Below are positions 1 through 12,000 of a DNA stretch of 64,000 nt, one piece after another (positions within the stretch are counted from its first letter, which is position 1; the number at the start of each line of letters is the position of its first letter). The notes beneath the pieces were generated by a model. That model was not told the origin of the DNA. It was given only the letters and a program-made list of their open reading frames with translations, and searched no databases. Both the position numbers and the translations under genes were made by a program. The stretch is from Aquila chrysaetos chrysaetos (taxonomy: Eukaryota > Chordata > Aves > Accipitriformes > Accipitridae): positions 1,960,453 to 2,024,452 of the forward strand of contig NC_044008.1 of assembly GCF_900496995.4 (NCBI RefSeq), written 5' to 3'.

Positions 1-3000
1 CTTGAGAATTAATTACCATGAACACGAGGGACTTACATGTCCATTTTTATTCTTCAGCTCCCCATGGCACAGTAAAGCTTTGCTGCCTTCAATCCTTGGG
101 TCCTTCTGCTTCTCATCCAGGTACTCCAGCTTGTCAATGTAATACTGGCACTCTGACTCCCCCTTCTTCAGGTTGATGTCAGAGAGGACTCCTTGGATTA
201 TAGATATCTATAAACCAAAACATTTACAAATGATTAAATAGTGACCTCTGCTTCTGTATCCTCCCTTTAAGTGCTGTTCAAGAACTCCAGATGATGGAAT
301 CCATGTGGACAGATCTCTCGTTTGCTTTCATGAGGGGTTACAGTCACAGATTTGTATCCACGAAGAAAACCACCCCACAAAATTGCTGAGGGTTTAAGAG
401 AGGTTTCTGGACCACCAGAATGACATGCTTATGTCAGAACAATGATCATGACAGCACTATTACTTACGGCTTCTTCCAGAATCTGGATATCGGGATGGTC
501 TTTGGGAGTGTGTCTCAGGATCTCTTTCAGAAGCAGTGGGTATTTGACCAGCCGACTTCGAGGAATGTCCAAGAAGCTCCAAAGGTCTAGCTTGCGGCTG
601 AAAGGAGACTCAAGGCAGCGCTGAAGGAAGTCCTGCACTCTCCGGTCCTGCTTCTTCTGATCCAGAAGTGCTTTGGCTGCCAGCTGATTGCTACAGTAAC
701 CTTTGTAGGCATGGAGTCGTGGTAACTGCAGGAGAACAGAATAATATTCAGGAGTCAAATTCCATGTAGTAAAAGCAAATCAAATTAACGTGTCAAAACT
801 CGGGGAGTTCTACTTCCCTTACTGCGATACCCTGCCCAATTAAAAAAAAAAAAAAAAAAAAAGCTAACAGACTATCTTGTATATGTAGCTAGTCTTTTGT
901 GAGTAGAACAAGGGCAACCTGCGTGCGATGCCTTTGAAGTTCAGATGTTTGAGATTAACAGCGATAACGTTATTGAAATCACCTTAGTGACAAACAGTCC
1001 AGAAGATACAGACATTTCAAACATAAATCAGCAAGTAATTGCAGCCACACTAGTGTAAGTCTCCAGGGTGAAATCGTGGCCCATTACGGCTGACAGAGTC
1101 CCTTTGTTTTCAATGTAGCCAGGATTTCCGTTTCAATCTTTCGCTCAAGGCCACAAAAGCCCACAGCTTTTCGGCTTCTAGCTTTAAATGTTCTTTAAGC
1201 TCATTTTTAGCCCGCTGTCTCCAAGTTATGTACTCACCCACTTCACAAGAATGGGCCCAATCTGCTCCACTGTTCCATCTGGTTTTGTTGCTTCTCCTAA
1301 ACTTGCCAACAAGTCTGGAATTGAAACACAAAAATAGAAATTGCAACAACGCCTCAGTAAACTGTTCTAACATGAGAAAGCATAGAGTTTAACTCTTAGT
1401 CAGCACATTTTGTGAAAATGATCCAGTTGCTCTTACCTTCATGCAGAGGAATATAAGAATCCAAGTCCCCAAATATGTGGGTGAGTTCCTCCTCAGACAT
1501 GATAGAGAGTTTCAGCATAGGATCATGATAAGCCTGTCAAAGAACATCAGTATTAAAATATATTCAAATCTCCCAAGCCCAAAAGCTGACAATTTAAATA
1601 TGAGGGGATATATCATGTACGGGACAGATACAAAGTGAAGCCAACAGGAACAGTAACATCAACTTTGATCACGAAAATATTCACCTCTGTACGAAGGTAT
1701 CAAGACCTTCAAATGAAAAGGTCTTTCCTGTCTGAACTGTTCTCATCTGGGAGAGAAACTCCTCTCCGGATGAGCTCTCTAACTCAACTCTCCCCCAACT
1801 AGCTCTGCAGGACTGCAAAGCGCAATCCTTTTTTGGCTGGGTTTGTTGCAATCAAACCAGTACTGTAGGACCGCTCACGTCAACTTTCCAGGCCAGTTTT
1901 CAAACTGTGGATTCTGGGCCTGATAAAGCTGATATGTAATCTTTGCAGGTGCAAAGAAACTTCATTATTATCTGTAATATGATTACTGACTGCAGGAAAA
2001 AAAGACACTCACCTTTCTGGCAAGCTTCAGGTCTTCGATTAGGTCCTGCTCTCCCCTAGACATTTCATATATTGCCTGTGAGGAAGGAGATAAAGCATCA
2101 AGAGTCATTTTTAATCCCAGTCTTCCTCTGAAAGAGCCTTTCAGCTCACATAATGTACATCCTGCCTCTGCAGCTTGAATAGGCCGTTTTGCCATCTGAA
2201 TCACTGTATGCCACCTGGGCATGACAACCTCAAGTAAATCTGCCAGCTTTCCCAGCTCCGAGAAAGCAACATCACTTACAACTGTGTGAAAGCTCTGATG
2301 CTCATGCAAAGCCAAATTAAATATTAGCGCCTTTTAAATCACTGCTTTTACACAGGCAAGTACGAAAAAAACAAAACCCAGAAAACCACAGAGGTCAAAT
2401 CCCAGGCGTCTTTAGTCAGCTTCTGTATTGTCACTAGAAGATTTGTCTAAGAACTACAGGAAAAAGGCAAGCCAAGGCCTTGCTATTTGGCTTTCAACCA
2501 ATTGTCAAGAGCTTTAAGAGAAAGACAGCTGGCTTTACAAGGAACCTGACTTTGGGTCTGCTGCAAAGCAACCAGTGTGGCTGGGTCTTGAATTTCAGAA
2601 GTGCTGAGCTCCCCCACGCAAAGAGTTTGGCATCTCTGATCATCAAACTGGGGAGATGAACTCCCTAGTCAAGAGAGAGAAGCCTACGTTTTCCCATGCC
2701 TAATGCAGAAATAAATCTAGCAGTTTAGAAATGAAGGTGCACAGGAAGATAAAGTCACCCACAGATGCTCATTACTCCCTTCCCCACCAAGGAAACGGCA
2801 CAAGTCAAGGCCTCGGCTGCCTTTCTCAGTCCTGCTGTTTAACAGAGAGCCTACCTCCTGGCGCTTAATTTCTTTGGTGCTCAAGGACTCTTTCATGTTG
2901 ACATCTAACATCTCAGACCAAAGTACACTGTTTCTTCTTTTAGGAGGAGTAGGAGCAGCAGATCTGCTACATGACTTTTGGGCACAGCCAGGAGACTTGC

Positions 3001-6000
3001 TGTCACTGCGAAGGGCAAATGACTATAGGAATTCAAAAAAAAAAAAAAAAAAAAAAGAAAAAAATTAAAAAAAACCCCAAACATGTAGAGCTAACATTTC
3101 AGAAGTACAGAAGTATTATAGTATTATCCATACCCCTCCCAATCCTTCATCCTCCTCTGTTGTACAGGGCAGGAAAACACACCCAGACACTTTTCCTCAG
3201 ATAAAGGAACACTTTAATCAAGCTGCTGAGAAAGCCCCGAGAGCCCAGAGATTGGCAAGCTTTTCCATGTGCCTCTCCCTGCACTGATCCAGCAGCAGCA
3301 CTTGGGAGGAGGATGGAAAGGTAAAGCTTGGGTCTCTTTCCAAGGTATGAGGAAGTAAATAAACTAGGATCATAATTCTACCTATAATGGGGCTAATCAG
3401 GAGCCACTTGAACTTTGCTCTCGTGATTTGCAATGTTCTTAAAACACAGACACAGAAGTGCTCTTATCTGCAAGTGTGGAGTATAGTGTTCCTTAGACAA
3501 CACTTCTCTAACATTATTGAAAGGTCACTGAACAGCAGGGTCGGTTCACATTTAAGCACATGCTCCAACACACATATCTCGAGTACTGGTACAGTTTATC
3601 AACTAATTCTCCCTATCTGAATCAGTTTATTTTTTTTTACTGCTTAAACCCTCAATAACCTGGTTATCTAACAAGCTACCTCTGAACTTGTGAACTCTTC
3701 TTCATCCCCAAGTCCCAAACAAGCTTTCTGTCCTTGCACAAATCATATAGTAGATTTTCAAGAGATGCCTTGAAATCTGTTTTACCCCCATACAGCCAGT
3801 ACCTTCCGCATATCTCTAGGCATCTAGGACTAGACGGCTCTGCTATTTACCTGTATTGTCTGCCCAAAGCGCCGAACTGCACCATTTCTTACAGGAGAGA
3901 TCAAGTTTGCCAGGGATGTGACCCGTGCTAAAGGCCGAACCCGCTTATTGCTTGGCTCCTGTAAATAAAGCAGAGAACAAATTGTACTGGCTGTGACTCC
4001 CACTTCATTTCTCAAGCTGCCCAGGCAGGTTTAAAAAGCACGAACCCACTTAAGGAGTGGGAAACACAGCAAAGAGAGTGTTTTGAAGTAGCCATTCATC
4101 TTAAAAGGAAAGCAGAGGCTGTAAATATTTGTCTGAACTTTAAGGCTGCAATTAAACTGCAGAGACTTTGCCCAGTGTAAAAGAGGCAAGATAACATACA
4201 CATCAGTCAGAATTCAAAATAGGGCTCGAACAGGGACCGTTATGGTTTGAACATAAATAGACTGAAGCATTCGCCTCTGCAAGGCAAGCGACTGTCATCT
4301 AAAGATGGAGCTGTGATCTGCCTCTCCATTTTATCATGTTTTCCTTTGTAGAAAGAATGTGTTTTTCCATTTTAATTTTATTTTGGAGAGAAAAGTAGCA
4401 GTCAGAGCCCAGGACAGCCTCAGCAGCTATTCTAACAAATAGCAAATGACCACATGCTGAACATTCCTGTGAGGGATATGCACACACACGAAGTGGATAA
4501 AGTTTAAAACCTTCAGTTTACAAAGCTTCCTCCCCCTTCTGCTCCCCCACCCCCACCCCCCCCCCCGCAAGTCATCCTAATTTTTCTTATATGTTGTTTA
4601 GATTTGAAAGATAGAGCTTCTGCTTTTCTACACCACTAATCCCTGCTGGGAGCCCAGAGCATTTTCAATTCTGTCCTGACCAAAATGCTGCCAAGAAAGA
4701 GGAAACGCCCCATGGAAACCTCCTGCTGCTTAAGCTCAGATGAGTTTTTAAAATCATGCTGGCAACTCTACATATTTTACATCAAAAATACTGTATTGTA
4801 AGGACTGTACAGGAAAGGCATGCACAATGGGATGCCAGGAAGAGATGGACTCGGAGCTTAAGGCTAGGAGAAAGACCAGATTAGGTGCCCTGGTGCTCTT
4901 AAACATCTGGCAGATGGTTGGACGTGACTCATCATCACAAGGAAGTTTCTTAGCATGAAGTTCAGATGAGTTGATGGAAGCAGCCTCTTTTTTGAGTTCA
5001 TCTCAGCAGAAATTTTACCAAAGCTTTATTAGGCATTTTTGGTTAATTATATTTGACTCCCTCCTCCTACATTTCAAAAGGCTAAAAGGCAAAGACTGAG
5101 AAGAGTGGTTAGGACAAGCTCTCTGCCGTCTCTATTTCTAGTCCGAGATTGCAAGATAAGGTGCCCAAATGCTTTGCTTCTATGTAGCAACAGAAGTGAC
5201 AAATGCTGAAAACAAAAAAGGGGAATAGGAACACAATGGATTCCAGTCCTGTGGCTGAAGAAGCATAAAAGCTACGTATCTAAGATCTGATTTCAGCAAC
5301 ATGACCCAAGGAGTGGCCTGTCTGTCTGCCTACACAGTGTTAAGCAACAGAGGAGGTTAGCTCACACTGAATTAAGCCTTCAAAGTTGCAGGGGGGAAAC
5401 ATGAAAAGAAACAATTTATGAGCAATGCAGAACAGAAAGACCTCTTGGCACAGCACAAAGCCTGTTCAAAGCTATGCTTGAAATGTTTTGGGTAATCTCA
5501 GAACTATGAGGGTACTATAGAAATGAAGAAAAGCTGTAAGAGAGTGTCCTCAGCCCCAGGACCCCAACCCTCAGCTGGGTTTAGGTACAGCACAGGGAAC
5601 ACTGCAGTTGCTTCTCTCCTTTGCCAACCATGAGCCACTGCACTCAAGACAGAGTCTGTCAGGAAAAGGATTATGCAGAAGGCTAGAAAGTTAGGCTGGG
5701 CTCAAAGGAAGACAAGGAAACTTTAATTAATTATTGATGTTTCTGAGTGGAGGAAAAGGATAGGTAATTTACTTCTAGAAAACCATGTATCAGTGTACTA
5801 GAATAAAGGGACGCAAGCCAAGAGAAGCTTAAGAAACTGCAAGAATGTAAGCAAAAAATATACAGACATAAGCTACACAGCTCTGTCAAGGCCATTGATA
5901 TAAATAGCATGGAAAAGAAAAACGTGACACTGAAAATTAATAGCAAGAAACCTCAGTACTTTAGGACGCTTGTACAGTCTTTTGCAGCTCGCTGTTAAAA

Positions 6001-9000
6001 GGGTCAACTCTGCAGCCTTTCCAGATAGGAGATACAATGACACACTATCTGTGCTGAGGGACATGTGTGAATGCCTTCCCAGCACATCTGTGCTAGGCTG
6101 AAGCGACACATGCATATGCACAAGGTCTGGCATTCCTGCCTCTCCGTTTGGGACAGGCGGTACAAAGGGGCTCCTTGGGATTATAAATCGCCACTTTTCT
6201 CAACAGCCCATACATACTGAGACATGCAAAGACAGGCTTGAAGTGAAAAGCACCGCTCTCTTGAACAAGAGGGAGCACAGCTCCCGAGGAGCCCTCTTCT
6301 GCTCTGAGGAGGGAGGAATTTCACACAGATCGGCATGACCAGAGCGCTTTCTGTACATGCGATGTGCTCCCCGGGGTGTTTGGCCAACAGAAAAACTTCT
6401 GTATGCTATAAATTCAGCTTAGCAAAAGGCCATTTCCTCTCTCTTAAAGAGAAACAAATTCCACTTTCTGTCCTGTGAGCGCTTTCAGACATGAATGGCT
6501 TGACTGCCAAAAAAAAGCATCTGTTTCTTCTTCTTCTCCTTCCAGCGATATTGTTTGATCCAAGGCAGGGAGGGGAGGGGGGAAAAAAAAAAAAAAATCC
6601 CTCTCCTTAGAAACCTCACCTTCTCCGAGATCTGCATTTCAGCTTGGGGTCATGTACTCCACTTACAGTCAAACTCACTTGTGGTGTAAGCCGAGACTCA
6701 GCACAGTTCATACTATGGATAACTTTGGCTCAGTATTTTTTTTTGTTCTGTACTTGCAAACAATGATTAGCCTGTCTCCACACTGTATGACTTACAGAAG
6801 CCCAGATTAGAATGAAGTCTGCAAAGCTTCTGTAACAAGCTAGCCGTGTTAAGCACTACAACACCGACAGATAATTAAACCCCCAGCAATTTCAACAGCA
6901 CTTCTGCTTCCATTCATGATTTTTTTTTTCCAGGGGACTCTTTATTAAAAGTGAATATAAATATATCAGACATACACAAAAGCTAAATTTGTGCCTTGGT
7001 GCCTCAGCTGGCAGGCAAGACTTCACACTAGTGGAATTTCTTCAAGTGCTGGTTAACTCTTCGCATTGTGAAAAGATTGCACCTTGCTGCTCAAAAGAAA
7101 ACCAGGCTCTACTTTTGAGCAACAAACATTTTCCTCTAGCAGCACGCTAGTCCCTACCTGGCTACAACCTTTCCCCTTGTGCTAGGTAATAATTAGTGGT
7201 TTTTACAAGGATAACTTACTAGAGAGCAATGTCCTACATGCCACTTCCATACCAATGCATACAAACACGGTGACAAATCTAAAAACCACGCACAGCAAAA
7301 CTTTTCCTATTAAGCCAAATAAGCAGAAGGGGATTTTAGTCACCAGCTCAAATAATTCCTACCAGAAATCACCACCTGACTATCTTATTTTAAGATTCAC
7401 GTGCAAGGAGCTTGCCGAATCTCAAGCTTTGTTCCGAAAACAGCTGTCTGCACTCAAACTGAACCACCACGCTCTGGCTTGACACGTAGGTACGGAGATC
7501 ACAACCCTTGCCTTTCTCAAATTCAACAGGCTGTTCGCGACCAAGGGGGAAATCTAGCCTGGCACTCCGCTTATAACTTCAGTGGCTCTTGATAGCAACT
7601 CAGCACCTAGCACTGATAGGAGTGTTGGCTTAGGAGTCATTACTCAAGCCCAGACCCAAAGTTTAACTTCAGATACCCAGCATGCTGTTTATACCCTACA
7701 GAAAATACACGTTTTAAGAATTAGAGGTGATTTACTCTCCTTTAAGAGATCTGGTTTATGTTATTTCTCTCTCAACATGTGGTTTCCCTTTTGCACAATG
7801 AGATTGCCCAAGTTTGGCTGTTATAAAGCCAGGATTTCAAGAGGCTGGCGACTCAGACTGGAGCCCTCAAGCCCCAGAGCTGTCGGGAGCCTTTTTTTTT
7901 TTTTTTCTTTTCCACCTCGTCTCACCGCTAATCTCGGCAATAAAACCCTGCCCAGTGCAACCGGTCCCTACCTGGCTCCTGAACTTTTGCCTTCTGTCGC
8001 AGCAGGAGGCATGCGAGCATCTACCAGGAATGCAATTATTCTCATCTACATAACAACACATGATAAAAATAACAATACTCCAAAAAAAAAAATATCCTCA
8101 AAACCCCAACCAACACCCATGATTTTTTTTTTTTTTTTTTTTTTTGGTTTATGCAGCAAACGAACGCCCTAATTCGGAAAAATCCTGTCAGTGGAAAGAG
8201 CGCACAGAGCAACAGGCAGTTTTTTTTAATGAAACCCCCGCTGGGAGGAGCGGGCTCAGGTGAGGCGCCGCGCTCGGTTTCGGCTCCCTGCTCCCACTCC
8301 TCCAGGACAAACCCCTTCCAGGGGCTAGGAAGTTGTTTCTTTTTAAAGACTTTTCTTCTAAAATCGCTGCCTGCACCTCACTCCGCGACCGGCTCTCCGC
8401 GGGCAGCGCACCCGGCTCGTCGCCTCCCCTCAGGCGCGGAGAGCGGGAAGGTGCGTGTGTGAGGCGGGCGTCTCCCAAACCCACCACGTTCCCCTCAAAA
8501 AAAAACCCCAAAACGCACAACCGACCCCCTTCTCCCCTCTCCGACCCCGCTCCTCCTCACCTCCTGCTCCCTGAAGGACTGGTTCTGCGCGTCGATCACC
8601 CGGATAGTCCTTTTGATGGGCAGCAGCCCCCCGAGCTCGTCGTGAGCCACCATGGCCGCCGTCCGCGGCGCCGCTCCCGTCCCCCTCCCTCGGCGGCCGC
8701 CGCCTCAGCCCCCGCTCATCCCCGCTCTGCGCCCGCCGCCGCGCCGCGCCCCAACCTCACCGCCGGGGGCGGGGCTACCGCCGGGACCACGCCCCTCCCC
8801 GCTCAAAGCCACGCCCGTTGGCTACTTGCGCCTCGGCGTACCCCAGAGGCAAGAGTGACGGGGGGCGGGGCTACCGCAGTGACCACGCCCCTCCCCACCC
8901 AAAGCCACGCCCGTTGGCTGCTAGCCCCTCGCCCTGCCCCGGGGGCAGGGTGCCCAGGGAGGGAGAGGAGCGTCTGGGCTTCTTTCCCGGTCGTTATTTC

Positions 9001-12000
9001 CTCCTAAATTCCCCAAAAATGGGACCTCCGAGAGGCTCTCCTTCGAGGCAGGGCAACGGGGGCACCCACTGAGAGTCCAGGGGACTGTCCCACCGCACCC
9101 CACAATGGAAAGCGGTTTGAAAAGCACGGGGCTTTCGCTATTTGCCCTGAAAAGAGACAAAGCCAAATGCATGTTTTGGGTTTTTTTCCCCTTTTCTCTT
9201 TTTCTTTACTGGCACTTGCAGCACTGGGGCCCACCGCTGCCTATGGCCGTCTCGCAAGCGTGGCGGTGGGACGTGCTCCTCCTGATGGCAGCTCTCCTTG
9301 CCGCCGCTGGAGCATAAATCATTTGCCACTGCAAGTCGTTTTTTTTACCAGCCTCAGCCCTCCTTGCTCAAAAAAAAAAGAATTCTTGTCTAGACCTGTG
9401 CTTTTAAGTCTGCTCTCAGCTTTAAAGGTTGTGCTGGCACAGCTCTGTTAGCCAGGGGCTAGGCTGAGCCTCTCCCCCTCTTCTAACAGGGGAGCCTGTC
9501 CCAGCAGGCCTGGCTGTAGATGCAAAGGGTTTGTATTTTTTGTTTGTTTGTTCAAGTCATATTATTCCTGGCACCACTACAAATCTCCAAAATAAAAGGT
9601 GTCTTGTGCTGGTAAAAAGAAACTGAGTTTATTTGGCAATAGGAGGGCAGCTGCGTTGCTGCCTACCTACGCTAACCAACCTCCTTCTCAGAGGAGAAAA
9701 ATTTGGGGTGGCCAGGAGTACTGCAGGGTGCCTGCCAAGCTGGTCCCTGGCTCCCATGTGGCCACTGCGGAACTGGCAGAGGGTTTGCAACAGTAATGGG
9801 CAGGAGGAAAGTCCTGCTGTCCCCTCCCCTGGCTTTTATTTTTTTTAGCTTTGTTTCCTTCTCTCCCATGGGGAGCTGCTCTCAGCAAATCTGTGCCTAT
9901 TTAACCTCTGCATTGCGAGACCAGGACATTTAGGTTCGTCCACCACAGGATTCTCAGAAACTCAGGATACAGTGAGTTTCTGTACCCTTGTTGAAAGGAC
10001 AGACTGTGACTCTTTCAGATATGGGTAATCCTTTTTGGGATTAGTGAAGTCAACCACTTTTAAGACAACGAAAGACCAAAGGAATGATGCCTCTGGGGAG
10101 GAGCAGGCAAACCCTCGACTGAGTCTGAGCATTTTTTGGGGGAATATCAAACATGCCCATTTATTTCTCCTACAATCTAAGATCAAAAATTTGTTAAACT
10201 TGGTCTAAATATTCAGGAACGCTTCTTGACCCTGACAGCGCATCTCTTTTCAGTGAGATGTAGACAGGCTGTGCAGAGTCAATTAAAAATAGGGGATGAA
10301 CAACCAGGACCTGAGAGGGAAGGTGTGAAGCAGAGTCATGCACACAAAGATGGCACTCAAACGCTTCTTGTTAGGACCAGAACGTGATGTCCTGCGTCCT
10401 GAAGCACTTCATGCCATATGAAGTGTTTTCTGTGACGTGTTAAATAGTCCTTCTCCTTCCCGAGCCCTCGGGGAAGGGACCTGCTGCTGTGCACCTGATT
10501 CACCGACGGGGAGATCCCTGACTTTCTTCGTGACACCTTGTGAGGCTAGCTAATTCATGGTGACGCAAGCCCCAGCTGATGCAGCCTGCTGATGTCACGT
10601 TGTGGACATGTAAAGCTCTGGCCTGATGCAACAGGGCTCCCCGTCTGCCTCCTGGCATGGCACGTGCAAAGGGTTACGTGCCCTGGACACCTGCCCATCG
10701 TTCAAAGCAAGGGGTGGGTAAGGCCTTATAGCAACAAAAGAACCTAAGACAAGCGGTTCCCAGCTGCCCCCGTAGCAGATGGGATGATTTCTGTATGCCC
10801 TCTATATCCGTATAGATCATCAAGCGCCATCTCCAGGCAAAATCCACCCTGAGCGGTGGAGGCACGCACTGTGCAATGGGTACTCGCTGGCCAACATGCA
10901 ACGCAGGGAAGGCAATAAATCTGGAGAAGCCTGAAGGCAGCAAGGGTAGAAGGTGATCTTGCACAGGTAAAGTAATCATTCCCCATGCCCACGGCATCCC
11001 GTCTACAACAATATAATCAGCACGGCCCTAGAGCGTCTCAGAGTGCGCTGTAATACCTGCACATTACTTACCTGCCTCTGCTCTACTTACGACACAGGGG
11101 AGAGGCAGGGTGAGTATGACCTTTAAGTTAGTAGAGCTCATTGTAGTGTGAATGCCACTCCAGTGGGCAAACCATCCTGAACAAGGCTGTGGTACTTGGG
11201 AACCCTCTGATGAAAGCCAAAACAAATGGAAAAAGAAAGGAGATTGTTCCTTGTGCAGCAGAAGCAACGAAGCCGGACTTAGGGGCTTGTACCCTATACA
11301 CCCTGCACCATAATCCCATATTCCCTCTAACTCAGGACGTATTTTTCTACCCAACACCATCTCCCTGTCTTCCCAGTGCCCCCTTACCCCTCTGCCCTGG
11401 CCCCAACCTCCTTCGTGCCTTCCCCTGCCCCTCCAGCCCACTGGGCAGGGATCAGCCCATGCCGGGGCAGCTCTGAAGCCACGAGAACGCAGCCCGGCCG
11501 GTCGCTGCGCTGAGCGATGGATAACAGACCAGTTCTTCCTGCTTTCCTGCTAGTGGGTATTAATAGCATTCCACCCCTGTACTCAAATAGGGATTTTCAC
11601 TTCTAGGAGCAAAATACCTTGGTGACTCCTATCCTACTATCAAATTAGGGAGCTGGGAAGAGTTCAAGTGACAAGAGGAGTCACTCAGCCCTCATTGTTT
11701 TACTCTTATTTTTAGCTTGGGTTTTCATTTCCACGGAGAAGGGAGGACTGCTGTTACACAGAGCTGTTTGCCTGAAGTCCTGGGCGGCCTCATACCTGCA
11801 ACATTCCTTGCTCCTGCAAGTTATTCTGGGTAGGGCTGCTACTAAATAAAAATGCTCTCCGGGGTATTGACATGCCATTTTGTTATTTCAGCCCCAAAGC
11901 ATGATCAAATAAATTTTAGATTAACAAATGATGAATTCCTAAGAAAACATGCATCCAAATTCCAGTGTGCAATTCCAGACTGATGTAAGTTTTCACAGTT

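Larger units (their letters stand above)
8240..8960 (-). promoter_or_regulatory. CpG-island promoter of NET1A
   Basis: GC- and CpG-rich sequence surrounds the NET1A start, in contrast to the AT-rich intron on both sides. Upstream of the ATG (higher coordinates) lie several GC boxes (GGGGCGGGGC at about 8766 and 8863) and CCACGCCC elements of the Sp1/KLF type. There is no TATA box at a suitable distance. The exact transcription start cannot be seen. Confidence 0.75.

Noticed and set aside
7582..8172. 196-codon plus-strand open frame before the NET1A island
   Set aside because: It crosses several poly-T and poly-A tracts that give Phe and Lys runs, has no recognisable domain, and lies in the NET1 intron; it is a chance frame.
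8333..9007. 224-codon plus-strand open frame over the NET1A CpG island
   Set aside because: The Pro/Arg/Ala-rich translation results from CpG-island composition, and it runs antisense to the NET1A exon and across the tandem duplication.
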